Below are positions 1 to 11,386 of a stretch of 64,000 nucleotides of DNA, piece by piece (position 1 is the first letter of the stretch; each line of letters starts with the position of its first letter). The DNA comes from Chionoecetes opilio (taxonomy: Eukaryota > Arthropoda > Malacostraca > Decapoda > Majidae), in the NCBI GenBank assembly GCA_016584305.1, contig JACEEZ010011664.1, positions 87,501 to 151,500 on the forward strand, read 5' to 3'. A program made the translations under genes and the position numbers. The notes under the pieces are model-generated. The model ran no database searches. It saw only the letters and a list, made by a program, of their open reading frames with translations, and was not told the origin of the DNA.

Positions 1-125
1 CTACTTCATTAGACAGGACGCCCGTGTAATGCATTTTTAGTATGAAGTTGTATGCCCAAGTTGCTGCTCCAGGAAGAGGATGATCCCGCGCAAGTTGTGG
101 GGAAGTTATGAGTGTTGTAGTGGCC

Positions 126-126
<1 letters not shown>

Positions 127-166
<40 letters not shown>

Positions 167-175
167 TCTGTGTGT

Positions 176-230
<55 letters not shown>
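127..230. repeat. (TG)n microsatellite
   Basis: An almost pure TG tract of about 100 bp has single interruptions (TCTCTG, TATG). The open frames across it on both strands only translate the dinucleotide (Cys-Val or Thr-His alternation) and are not genes. Confidence 0.97.
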
Positions 231-764
231 TCCTGCATGCCACTGGTTCGTTTCACTCCCTGTCCATGCACTCTTAACGCCCGGACAGTGTTTCCTGAAA
301 GAGAGAAACTTATAACACCGCTGTGGGATGCAAGGCTGTGTCATTCCACGGCCTATGTATAGAGACGCTTATAAAGGAATCAGTTTTCATTATACTTACT
401 CTAATTTAACGACCTGAATAACTCCATCTATGTAGAGTGTATATGTTTGCCTACACGTTTTGCAATTAAGGTATGATCCTATAGGTTGTCCCTCATACAT
501 TACGCCTTTTCATCGCCGGTAATGTTTTTGTTTTCCTGGTGTGAGTACTGAATTCCTGGTAAGTGTGTTGTATTGAGGTGTGTGAGTTGTAGCCTGACGT
601 TATGGAGACACCCGCCCTGCAACAGCACACACACCAGCCGATATTCCTATTTCGTGACTATTGTGTGCAATCCCCAGAGCACAAGGGTGGCGGCACGCTG
701 CGATATATATTCCATGGCGTATTTCGTTGTTGGTTTTTTTTCCGTGATATGATCGGTCAAGGAA

Positions 765-767
<3 letters not shown>
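231..767. other. Non-coding stretch, nothing recognised
   Basis: Unique-looking AT-moderate sequence with no coding signal, splice pair or repeat that I can identify. It may be intron or 5' flank of the SOWAH-type gene further right. Confidence 0.5.
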
Positions 768-838
<71 letters not shown>

Positions 839-898
839 AGACACAGACAGACACAGACACAGACACAGACACAGACACACAACACACACACACACACA
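768..898. repeat. (CA)n / (CAGACA)n microsatellite
   Basis: A pure CA run is followed by a CAGACA hexamer variant block and a short CA block, then a TA run to about 918. The compound structure suggests mutation of the CA array followed by local expansion of the variant. Confidence 0.95.
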
Positions 899-1268
899 CT
901 TTATATATATATATATATGTATAAGGATATGCCATGAAATTATTAGAATCTGAAAGATTTAGAAAATTGTCCAATGGCAAATAGTTATAAGCAAACAATG
1001 ATTGATTTCCTTGAAAGATAAAAAAAAAAGTTGGCGTTGTTCTATGTTGGGATGAAATAATAAATAACGGTGAAAAGTTTTAAAAAGAATTACACATTCA
1101 AACATGACCTTCCAAAAAAATATATATTGGACGGTAGTATAGTACATAGAACAACAACAAAGTAGTGAAGATACAGTGAAGGAAGGCCCGAAATGATAAT
1201 GATATACATGTGTATGTTTTGCAATACACAACAACATGGATTCTTGATGCATGTGGCAGAAGCAGCTT

Positions 1269-1939
1269 CCTACTTCAGGGCGCGATGGACAACAAACTCT
1301 GCTGCTTAAGAAATACCAGAAATTAGTATATGAAAATTACCTCGTTCCTAATTATTTATGAAATATGTGCAGACTTTTTCCAATAGCTTCGTCAAAAAGT
1401 TATCCAAAATTTTACGAGAAAAACACAAAAACATATAAGGTTCAGGACATGGTTACCTAGTACTACCTACCTACCATGGCCCATTCACACAATAATCTAG
1501 TTATAGATAGATATATAGATAGATGGTACTAAAAACAAATAGATAATGGAAAGACATAAAGGCAAATAGTTTCCATGCTTAATAATAAAAATACATATCA
1601 ACGTTAACATTGTTATTTTCACGAGTTTTAACGATTAACACCATGCTAAAATTATGGCTTTAATTGTGGATATTTTTTTTCTGATATTCGTTTGAATTGA
1701 AATCGTGTTTCACTGTCTAGCAATTAGAATAAACATACAATCTGTTATATATAGTTTGGTAGAGAAAAACAGACAGACAGAATGAGACAGAGACAGACAA
1801 ACAAAATGAGAGACAGATAGACAGACAGGGTAACAAATAAAGGAAACGACAGAAAGCCAGTCAGATAAACAAATAAACAGAAACACAAGAAGAGACAAAC
1901 GCAGAGGGGACAGACAGACAGACAGACCCACAGGGACTC
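1269..1939. repeat. Tandem duplication, copy 1 (671 bp unit)
   Basis: The unit begins CCTACTTCAGGGCGCGATGG and ends in a purine-rich GACAGACAGACAGACCCACAG tract. The same sequence restarts at 1940 and, after a 1258-bp insertion, continues from 3264 to about 3875. The copies differ by scattered substitutions and small indels. Each contains GATA-type and CAGA-type microsatellites. No coding potential is seen; the minus-strand reading frames over the CAGA tract are low-complexity shadows. Confidence 0.9.
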
Positions 1940-2240
1940 CCTACTTCAGGGCGCGATGGACAACAAACTCTGCTGCGCAAGAAATATCAGAAATTAGCAA
2001 AGGTGGGCGGGTGCGCTCCGATTTTGCGTTCTGCTCCGCGTTCCGGTGCGCACTACCAAAATTCGGTGCGCAGGAGCGCGGAGCGCGAAAATATGAACTG
2101 GGAGCGCAGAGCGCGGAGCGTAACTTGAATTTCGCGCTCCTTTCTGGCGCTCCAATCGAAGACGACTTTTCCTTAAAAAAAATTCAGCTCTCCCTCCGGC
2201 AGGGAGGAGGAGGAGGAGGATCATCAGCCTCGAGCCCGGG

Positions 2241-2618
2241 ATGCAGGAGGAGAAGGACTATTTTGACCTCCTCCTGGATGACACTTCAGTGGCCAGGAGG
2301 CAGGAGGATCTGCATGAGGAACTAACCAAGACCTTGGACGGCTGGCAGCGGGCCCACAGCGAGACCCCCATCAAGAAGGACCTCTTCCCCCGCTACCACA
2401 GGGAGGCGTGGGTGAAACTTTTTATCAAGTACAACACCCCCCTCCCTAGCTCTGCAGCTGTGGAGAGGATGTTCAGCTCTGCAGGGGACATCCTGAGGGC
2501 CAAGAGGTCCAGCCTGACAGCCAGCAACTTTGAGGAGTTGGTTTTCATGCGTGGCAACATGGAGCTGCTGGGGTTCAAGGAGGAGGAGGACCAGGAGATA
2601 GAGCAGGAGGAGGACTAA
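2241..2618 (+). pseudogene. hAT transposase C-terminal dimerisation domain fragment
   Basis: A 125-residue frame matches the C-terminal hAT dimerisation region typical of BED-type hAT transposases. Its core includes LFPRYHREAWVKLF, then PLPSSAAVERMFSSAG and a stretch ending in FEELVFMRGN. These are the conserved hydrophobic and Ser-Ser-Ala-Ala-x-Glu-Arg positions of that domain. The protein ends in a Glu/Asp-rich tail. The catalytic part and the N-terminal BED zinc finger are absent, because full-length hAT transposases have about 600 residues and only the last sixth remains. The ATG used is simply the first in frame; the start is probably not natural. It lies inside the element bounded by GAAATTAG duplications. 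Confidence 0.85.
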
Positions 2619-2822
2619 AAAGGACTGAAGGAGTGACCACAGACTACTTTAACTTGTGATTTTTTGTTAGACAGTGATTTTTTGGCTTGACAGTTCAATT
2701 TTTTCATAATATATAAGGTAAATAACTTCTAGAAGCTGTTTTTTTATTATTGACAGCGAGCTTCGCTCGCTGTCGCTTACCATAAGACCCGTGGAACCAA
2801 GTTTCCGCCAAAAAGTGTATAA

Positions 2823-3058
2823 CTACTCCTAATTATTGTCGAATTGAGCTGAAATTTGACATGCAAGTAGTGCTGTCAAAATCAATGGGGGTCGTCGGAA
2901 GATTTTTTTTGCGTAAAACAAGCCCTAAATGAGTAATTAGCGTAAACTACTAATTATTGTCGGATTGAGCTGACATTCGACATCCAAGTAGTGCTGTCAA
3001 AATCAATGGGGGTCTGTGAAACAAACGTTTTGCATAGAACAAGCCCTTAATGAGTAAT
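2823..3058. repeat. Direct repeat of about 115 bp inside the hAT element
   Basis: The block containing CTAATTATTGTC, AGTAGTGCTGTCAAAATC and ACAAGCCCT(T)AATGAGTAATT occurs twice in tandem, with about ten differences. A perfect hairpin, ACAGCGAGC-TTC-GCTCGCTGT, lies just upstream at 2754-2774. Confidence 0.8.
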
Positions 3059-3875
3059 TCACGTAATGAGTTAATTGGCTGGAACGTGGCTCGCTGTCAC
3101 GTACCAGCCGCAAGAACTGAGCCAAAAGCAAAGGGGCCAGAGGCTGGACGTCTATACTTGATATAGCTATTTTTTGGGAGCGCGGAGCGCACCTGGCCGG
3201 CTGAAAAAACAAAGCGCACCGGGCCGACTCGCGCACCGGAGCGCGCCCACCATTGGAAATTAGTACATGAAAAGTACCTCGTTCCTAATTATTTATGAAA
3301 TATGTGCAGACTTTTTCAATAGCTTCGTCAAAAAGTTATCCAATATTTTACAAGAAATAGCACAAAAACATATAAGGTTCAGGACATGGTTGCCTAGTAC
3401 TACCTACCATGGCCCAATCACACAATAATCTAGTTATAGATACATAAATAGATAGATGGTACTAAATACAAGTAGATAATGGATAGACATAGAGGCAAAT
3501 TGTTACCATGCTTAATAATAAAAATACATATCAACGTAAACATTGTAATTTGCACTTGTTTTAACGATTAACACCATGCTAAAATTATGGCTTTAATTAT
3601 GGATATTTTTTTTGCTGATATTCGTTTGAATTGAAATCGTGTTTCACTGGCGAGCAATTAGAATAAAAAAACATACAATCTGTTATATATAGTTTGATGG
3701 AGAAACAGACAGACAGAATGAGACAGAGACAGACAAACAGAATGAGAGACAGATAGACAGACAGGGTAACAAATAAAGGAAACGACAGAAAGCCAGTCAG
3801 ATAAACAAATAAACAGAAACACAGGAAGAGACAAGACGCAGAGGGGACAGACAGACAGACAGACAGACCCACAGA

Positions 3876-4629
3876 AACAAAGGGGAATGAAGATACAAAC
3901 TGACCAATACTAAACAGAAAGGTAATACAAGCCAAGAGTTCAGCTGGAGGGGCGTCGTCTATAGCCTATAGGTGACAAGGTGTGTGGTGGGCGACAGGTG
4001 TGGGAGTGATGATGTAACGCAAAATAATACCAGGTCACAGCAGGGTCGGGGGTGAGGGGGGTGGTGGTGCGGGGCGGCAGGTGTGGGACTCAGGCTGCGG
4101 CGGGACAGGTATGGGCTTTGACAGGTGCCCACGGCGTCCTAAGTGATTAATTTTTCTCAGCCATTCCTAACCTCTCTGCTGTTTACATTACTGCCACCTT
4201 GTTTGTTTTGCGTCAGAATTGCCTGCGCCTCCCACACGGGTACTCAAGCTTGGTCTATAAGAACCCTCGCCATAGGTCTCACATTCCCAGGTTCACGACT
4301 CTGGTTACGCCTCTCGTGTCAGAAGATAACATATTACCTCACCTCTGCCCCATTGTATTCGAAAACCATCCGATTATTCTCGCCTCTCCAAGCCATTATT
4401 CACCTTAAATACGGATATCATGATCACTATATTACCCTGTGAGGCGTTCCTTCATAGGGCACGCGGCTGGCATCCTTAGACTCATTTGTCATGTAAATGC
4501 ACTGCTATTCATATTATAATTTGGCGTGACATAATAGTGACCTGCGGGGACTTATTTACGGGTTCTGGCGGCGCGGCGGACGACATGATTGCTTCAAGAA
4601 CCTCGGGGTCTTGATGGCCAGATATGCGT
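3876..4629. other. Non-coding stretch, nothing recognised
   Basis: Mixed-composition sequence with a GT/GGGG-rich patch near 3970-4110. Open frames at 4143-4442 show no recognisable domain or splice signals and are regarded as chance. Confidence 0.5.
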
Positions 4630-4639
4630 AGCTCGTCGT

Positions 4640-4812
4640 CCAGCCCCGCCGTCCTGCCCCGCCATGCCCTGCTCCGCCATGCCCCGCCCCGCCATGCCCC
4701 GCCCCGCCATGCCCCGCCATATCCTGCCCCGCCCCGCCATGCCCGCATTCCTGCCCCGCCCCGCCATGCCCTGCCCCGCCGCCCCGCCCCGCCGTCCCGC
4801 CCCGCCATGCCC
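4640..4812. repeat. GC-rich minisatellite, unit close to CCCCGCCATG
   Basis: About 15 imperfect copies of a 5-15 bp motif built from CCCCG and CCATG. All three frames on each strand are open over much of the array, which gives Gly/Ala/Arg- or Pro/Ala-rich shadow peptides that look collagen-like but have no independent support. Confidence 0.9.
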
Positions 4813-5145
4813 CTCGTGTGAAGTCTGCCTGAAGGGACGTAATGGAGGCAGGCTGACAGGGGGACGAGCGAAGGCAGGGTCCCGCAGGTGTTATGAAGGT
4901 GATGGAAGGTGGCGTGGATGGGACAGGTGGAAGGGAACAAAGGGGAGGAGTGTAGAGGGTGGACCGAGGAGGACTCATATGTATATGTATATATATTATG
5001 TAATAGATGTAAATGAAAAAAAAAATTAAATCAAAAAGACTCAGGATGGCACGAGGAGGGAGATAATCTGAAGGCGTTGAAGGGCGCTGCAGGGATGGTT
5101 TGAGAAGGACAAGGACCGGCAGAGGATTCTTTTTTTTTCATCCTC

Positions 5146-5317
5146 TCAACTTTATTTGTATGATGCCTTATGATCAAACTATTTTTTTTTTTTTTTTTTT
5201 TTTTTAAGGGAGATAGTCTACTTTTTGGTTTTTTTTGGGGGGAGGTAGATCTACGTTTTTTTATGGGTTTTTTCATACATGCAACTTTATTTGTATGATG
5301 CCTTGTGATCAAACTAT
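5146..5317. repeat. Short direct repeat flanking poly-T tracts
   Basis: The 37-bp sequence beginning CAACTTTATTTGTATGATGC appears at 5146 and again at 5281 (one mismatch), separated by two poly-T tracts and GGGG-rich sequence. This may be a duplicated retroposed tail; its origin is unclear. Confidence 0.7.
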
Positions 5318-5728
5318 TAAACCACCATGTTTCAGTATTAGGCATGTTTTAATGGATACGTAATTAGTCAGATGTTAAAAAGTCATTCATTTTTATCATT
5401 ATGATGTGCATGAATATTGAGAACTTATTCCTTTCTCGCACAACTTGGTATTCAGCAAGTCCAGAGTGTTGGCTTTCATTTTATTCTCGTGAGCTTTGAT
5501 GCTGTCGGCGCTCTGCAGTATATACGTAGAGATGTGTTGCAAAGTTTGAGTAGGCCTACTAAATCAATAATAGATCAATAAACCTAATCAACCTCCATCT
5601 ACTACTAAAAAAAAAAACCTACCAAAACCTACTAAACCTCCAACCTACTAAATCAATAAACTTAATCATTTGCATTAGTTTGGTAAGGGGAGTGGTCTAC
5701 GAAAACGGCAGCCAGGATCAGATACTCG
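5318..5728. other. Non-coding stretch, nothing recognised
   Basis: AT-rich sequence with a small ACCTACTAAA-type repetition near 5555-5665. No coding or RNA-gene signal is seen. Confidence 0.5.
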
Positions 5729-5759
5729 GTTAGGTTAGGTTAGGTTAGGTTAGGTTAGT
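5729..5759 (+). repeat. Interstitial TTAGG telomere-type repeats
   Basis: Six uninterrupted GTTAG units, the telomere motif of most arthropods, embedded in unique sequence. Confidence 0.9.
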
Positions 5760-6069
5760 TTAGTTGATTACCTTCATTTTTTTTAGCGCCACGTATCTAT
5801 GTGAAGGTGAAACTCTAGGAGACGGAAAGCCTTGCTACCGAGAATCTTTCGAAGGACAACATCGCCTTGGCATTCATGTACAAAAGATACACGGAAGATT
5901 CTTTTCACGTGAAACACCTTGGATGGGGTCGCAGCGAAGTGAAAGTCTTATTCAGAACAAAAAAAGTCTGAATAAAAAATTCGTATCTCTGAAAAAAATC
6001 TGAATATGACATCGATCACTGCAGTTCATTTAGATTCCATTGATAAGAGCCATCAACCTGTAATCTAGA

Positions 6070-6308
6070 GAACATAATTTTTTTTTAAGAAATTCAAATA
6101 AATGTACAAAGCAAGGTATAGGACAGAACGTGAATTCTTTTGTTAAGAAATTCAAATAAATGTACGAAGCTAGGTAAGATAAGAGCCATCAACCTGTAAT
6201 CTAGAGAACATCATTTTTTTGTTAAGAAATTCAAATAAATGTACCGAGCATGGTATAGGACTAAACGTGAATTTTTGTTAAGAAATTCAAATAAATGTAC
6301 GAAGCAAG
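6070..6308. repeat. Four-copy tandem repeat, about 60-70 bp unit
   Basis: The phrase AAGAAATTCAAATAAATGTAC recurs near 6088, 6144, 6223 and 6279, followed by GAAGCAAGGTA or a variant. Two of the intervals also contain CATCAACCTGTAATCTAGAGAACAT (6049 and 6188). No coding signal is seen. Confidence 0.85.
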
Positions 6309-6905
6309 GTAAGACTGAACGTGACGCAGACGAGGCACGAGGGTGAGGGAGGATGTAATGAAGGAGCCACGTCTCTCGAGGCAGAGAACACGAGGAGAAA
6401 CAATGCCATGAATGTGATAAATGCTAAGGATGTTCGTGTGGTAATTACGGGAGGGCGGCGGGGTATTTAGGGGAGGTTACCAGCGGGAGTTGTCTAACTT
6501 TATGGTGTTGGGGGCGGGGGGAGAAGAGAGGGAGAGAGAGAGGAGTTAGTAGAAGAGAAATTTGGATATGTACAGTATTATATTCCTATCTGATACGAGA
6601 GAAGACTTATACCCCCAAAAAACTAAGAAGAAATAGAAGAAGAGAGGGAGAAAGAAGAAGAGAGGGGGAGAGAGGAGTTAGCAGAAGAGAAATTTGGATA
6701 TGTATTATATTTATATCTGATACAAAAGAAAACTTATAACCCCCATAAAACAAAGAAAGAAATATTCAGTTAGTATAAATATAAACAACGTAGTGTACGA
6801 GAGGCGATGTGACCCATTAAAAAAAGGAAGTATTGCATTATGAGTAGGCAAGATAGAGTTCATTGCTGGCATGCCTTACTGACTTACGATGAAAAGTAAT
6901 GCTCT
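6309..6905. other. Non-coding, purine-rich stretch
   Basis: It contains two related copies of GAGAGAGGAGTTAGTAGAAGAGAAATTTGGATATGTA-type sequence (about 6530-6620 and 6660-6750), another local duplication. No genes seen. Confidence 0.6.
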
Positions 6906-7121
6906 TTAACCCCTTCACGCCCAGATCTTTCCTTTGCTATAAAAAAAATTTATGTTGTCAAGGCATAAAATTATGGAAACTAACTAAATATACCAAATTA
7001 GTTAGTGGTCAAGGATACTAAACAGGTCATATCTATAAAATGTTGCTTATATTAACAAAAAAATCGTCTAATGGTAGCTAAATTACAAAGGAAATTACCA
7101 TTCTGGGCCTCTAGGGGTTAA
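6906..7121 (+). mobile_element. piggyBac-like MITE, copy 1
   Basis: 216 bp bounded by TTAA at both ends, with inverted repeats CCCCTTCACGCCCAGA at the left and TCTGGGCCTCTAGGGG at the right. TTAA target duplication and C-rich ends are hallmarks of the piggyBac superfamily. The interior has no coding capacity. Homologous copies lie at 10001, 18927 (reverse) and 27375, all sharing ACTAAACAGGTCATATC and ATCGTCTAATGGTA. Confidence 0.8.
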
Positions 7122-8419
<1,298 letters not shown>

Positions 8420-8568
8420 GCCCGTCAGTTCATGTAGAGACTGAGTTCCAATCTGCAGCGTCTCCTGTGCATTCGGTCGCGTTCGAGTCCGTCCTATTCC
8501 TGCTCGTGCTGCCTCTCTTATAGTCATACCTGTAGTTGGTACTTCAAAGTTCTAGTAGGTAATCTTTC

Positions 8569-8571
<3 letters not shown>
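8420..8571 (+). mobile_element. tRNA-derived SINE, degenerate copy B
   Basis: It matches the 19869-20044 SINE through GTGCATTCGGTC, the box-B remnant GTTCGAGTCC, ATAGTCATACCTGTAGTTGGTACTT and a TTTCTTAT tail, which then runs straight into (TC)n at 8572. Confidence 0.75.

Positions 8572-8640
<69 letters not shown>
8572..8640. repeat. (TC)n microsatellite
   Basis: A pure TC run following the tail of SINE copy B. Confidence 0.96.
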
Positions 8641-8642
<2 letters not shown>

Positions 8643-9310
8643 GATTCTGAAAATTGTCGTGGGTAGGTTTAAGGAGTGGAGTGTGTGGTTGGGAGGTGTG
8701 GTAGGGGTCGGGGGGGTGAAGGCCTGGCTGGTGCGGTGTATGGTCGTAGGAGTGGATGAATATTAATGCCTAATCGTAGGTTGTTAGTGTTCTCTGTGAT
8801 TTAGTGGTTGAAAGGCCTGGGAACCTTGGTGGACAGCGGTTTAAGGAGAAAAGTTGTAATGTTTTAATTCCATACATATTTAGTATGTTGTGCATTGCGA
8901 TTTAATATTAGACGTAGATGGATATACATAGTACATACGTCTGTAATTCTTCTTTATTTTAGGGTATTATTAGATTCTGTCCCATTTTGTTACCACAGAG
9001 ACAAACATACAAACAAATAGAGATAGGTTTCATAAAATATACACCTTCACAAATTATTTTTTCCATAATTGAGTTACATCAATTATCTCCTCACACCTCA
9101 AACCTTCGTTAATACCTGCATCGCAATTGGTTCTAAAGCTATCTTGCAAGGACATGTTTTTAATTTAATGATAAAACTGTTCATCCCTTGTTATATGCCA
9201 TTCAAGAGTATGATTTTATTTTTGGTACTAGCGAATATTATAGGAATGACGCTCTTGTTGAATCTCTTATTGTATGGAAAATATCTATTTTGTTCTGTTA
9301 TTGGATGGTG
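8641..9310. other. Non-coding stretch before the first recognised SOWAH exon
   Basis: AT-rich with a GT/GGG-rich patch at 8665-8750. No exon candidate with convincing splice sites was found. Confidence 0.5.
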
Positions 9311-9512
<202 letters not shown>

Positions 9513-9540
9513 TACCTACTCTCCATCTTTTCCTTCACAG

Positions 9541-9630
9541 ACGGCGATGCACTGGGCGGCCAAGCAGGGCAGGACAGAGGTGGTTAAGCTCCTCGCGGGA
9601 ACACACCACGTCGAGATCAACGCCAGATCC
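9541..9630 (+). CDS. SOWAH-type protein, ankyrin-repeat exon 1 of those visible
   Basis: A 90-nt exon, phase 0 to phase 0, codes for 30 residues beginning TAMHWAAKQGRTEVVKLL. This is an ankyrin-repeat helix pair with the T-x-x-H-W-A-A-K-x-G-R consensus. Acceptor: a pyrimidine-rich tract ending TCCTTCACAG. Donor: GTGAGTAG. Ankyrin repeats bind partner proteins and do no catalysis. H-W-A-A-K-x-G-R, taken with the DYSGKKP exon downstream, points to the sosondowah (SOWAH) family, whose members carry a few ankyrin repeats in the C-terminal half. The upstream coding exons, expected to include the N-terminal region of the family, are not visible and probably lie left of the window. The assignment is from memory of family motifs. 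Confidence 0.85.
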
Positions 9631-10000
9631 GTGAGTAGTACATCCTTACAACCTTATCTCATCCCCCGTGCCACCTTATCCTCATCCCTCCATCCCCTCA
9701 ACCTCATCCTCATCCCAGCATCCATTCGACCTTATCCTCATCAAAGCATGCCTTCGCTCTTATTCCCTATCCATATCCTTATTCCAGCGGTCATGTTATC
9801 TATAATATCCAGTATTTATGTTACCAAAACTTTATACTAACCCACTTATTTAATTCACGTACTTATTACACTGACTTTTTTTTTTATTATTATTTAGAGA
9901 ATCTGATCCTTTAATACAGTAACCTCTGATGTTCACGGGATACTGATAAATAATACCGCCATGTTGTTGATCCCAAATACCCTTCACTTGACTAGACCCC
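9631..10000. other. Intron sequence with half of an 80-bp direct repeat
   Basis: CCTCATCC-type pyrimidine repetition lies at 9650-9790. From about 9916 comes a sequence containing AACCTCTGATGTTCAC and TGTTGTTGATCCCAAATACC, repeated on the other side of the MITE at 10215-10295. Confidence 0.75.
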
Positions 10001-10215
10001 TTCACCCCTTCACGCCCAGATCTGTCCATTAATGTATAAAATCGTCTGTTGTTAGCCATGAAATTTCGAAAAGTAGCTTAATATACCAAATTAGCTATTG
10101 GACAAGGGTACTAAACAGGTCATATCTATAAAATCTTGCTTATAGTCACTCAAAAATCGTCTAATGGTATACCCAAAGTACAAAGGAAATTATGTTCTGG
10201 GCCTCAAGGGGTTAA
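10001..10215 (+). mobile_element. piggyBac-like MITE, copy 2
   Basis: About 215 bp, homologous to the MITE at 6906. The right end is GGGGTTAA; at the left, TTAA has become TTCA. The interior shares ACTAAACAGGTCATATC and ATCGTCTAATGGTA. It sits between two copies of an 80-bp host sequence (from 9916 and to 10295). Confidence 0.8.
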
Positions 10216-10295
10216 TGCAGTAACCTCTGATGTTCACAGGATACTGAAAAATAACACTGCTATGTTGTTGATCCCAAATACCCTTCACCTAACTG

Positions 10296-10791
10296 GAACC
10301 TTTAATAAGCTTGCCTTGAGCCTAGATGACAGTTTTTGCACAAGTGTTAATCGTGAAGCCAATCTGATAATCACCGCCGCTCACATTCAGAAGATAATCA
10401 GATAATGCCTCCCTCCCCCCTCCCCCAATCCCTCCGTCATCACTTTCGCCATCATATAATTTTTTTTCTATCCCACCGATTCATTTTACATAATATTTAA
10501 CGCTCGACCGACCTGCTAAGGGGGGCGGGGGGGGTGAGGGGAAGGGGTGAGGGATTTGCATATATCCACGCCCCAGCTTGTGTCGTTCCCCTTACTCTTG
10601 TGTCCTTTTCTTTCATAACTCCCTCACTCACCCTGCACCCTGGATCATCACCCCGCTGGCTGTCTTCACCCTGGATGGTGTTGCTGTGATGGTGACGCCC
10701 TTCTCGCCCTTGGAAACGCGCCCTTACCGCCCTTATATACTCATCGTGTCTCTACTCGCCACCCTTGGACGTCATAACAGAACGGGGTAAG
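10296..10791. other. Intron sequence, nothing coding recognised
   Basis: It includes a G-rich patch at 10518-10553 followed directly by ATTTGCATATATCCACGCCCC (10554-10574). The frame at 10578-10790 has no domain and no good splice pair. Confidence 0.5.
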
Positions 10792-11040
10792 TGTATGATA
10801 TTTCCTGATTTTCTTTATAACTAGATGCTTTTTTCTCTCTCTTAATCACATGTTAATAGTAATGATGATTTTCAGACAGTAGAGCTAGTTTGAATATCAG
10901 TCCCTTTGTGATAGTGTATGATATTTCCTGATTTTCTTTATAACTAGATGGGTTTTATATCTCTTATAATCACATGTTGTCAATAGTAATGATGATTTTC
11001 AGACAGTAGAGGTCGTTGAACATCAGTCCCTCGGTAATAG
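10792..11040. repeat. Tandem duplication, about 125-bp unit
   Basis: GTATGATATTTCCTGATTTT through GACAGTAGAG and ATCAGTCCCT occurs twice back to back (about 10792-10912 and 10914-11040), with small differences including a GTCA insertion. Intronic and non-coding. Confidence 0.88.
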
Positions 11041-11386
11041 TGACTGTTAGTAGTGTCAATTATGTGAGTTCACTTTGATTGACAACAGTTTGCATCTTGT
11101 GTATGTATATTTGGGTGGTATATTTTTTTCCTCAAGTCCTCATCTTTACTTCATTTGTCACAATTTACTCTCAATGTTGATTAATCTAGCCAAGTTATTT
11201 ACCCATATTATTAAAGTAATCGTCCAAGCCCATTTTTTCTTTGCATAATTATGTTGAATGTTCATTCAAAATACCTAATCCACAAAAAATAATTCATTTC
11301 CACGCTTTATTTCCCTAAAAACATGACTTTTGTAAAAAGCCCGGGAAAAACAACAGCCCCATTCCAGCCGTGGCGGGAAACATGCT

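Larger units (their letters stand above)
1998..3255 (+). mobile_element. Non-autonomous hAT transposon with 8-bp target site duplication
   Basis: The element is 1258 bp and is flanked by a perfect 8-bp duplication GAAATTAG (1990-1997 and 3256-3263), the length made by hAT transposases. The ends are short imperfect inverted repeats: the left begins CAAAGGTGGGCGGGTGCGC, and the right reads CAATGGTGGGCGCGCTCC in reverse complement. Both ends carry clustered GGAGCGCGGAGCGC motifs (2070-2130, 3178-3190), probably subterminal transposase-binding repeats. Inside lie a fragment of a hAT transposase and a directly repeated segment of about 115 bp. The full transposase is missing, so mobility would depend on a partner element. 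Confidence 0.88.
1940..3875. repeat. Tandem duplication, copy 2, interrupted by a hAT element
   Basis: The second copy of the 671-bp unit is 1940-1997 plus 3264-3875. Copy 1 reads AGAAATTAGTATATGAAAA without a break, whereas copy 2 is split exactly after GAAATTAG by the element at 1998-3255. Copy 1 is therefore an empty-site control for the insertion. Confidence 0.9.

Noticed and set aside
4509..5029. Gly/Ala/Arg-rich and Pro/Ala-rich frames resembling collagen or spidroin
   Set aside because: All frames on both strands are open because the DNA is a CCCCGCCATG minisatellite.
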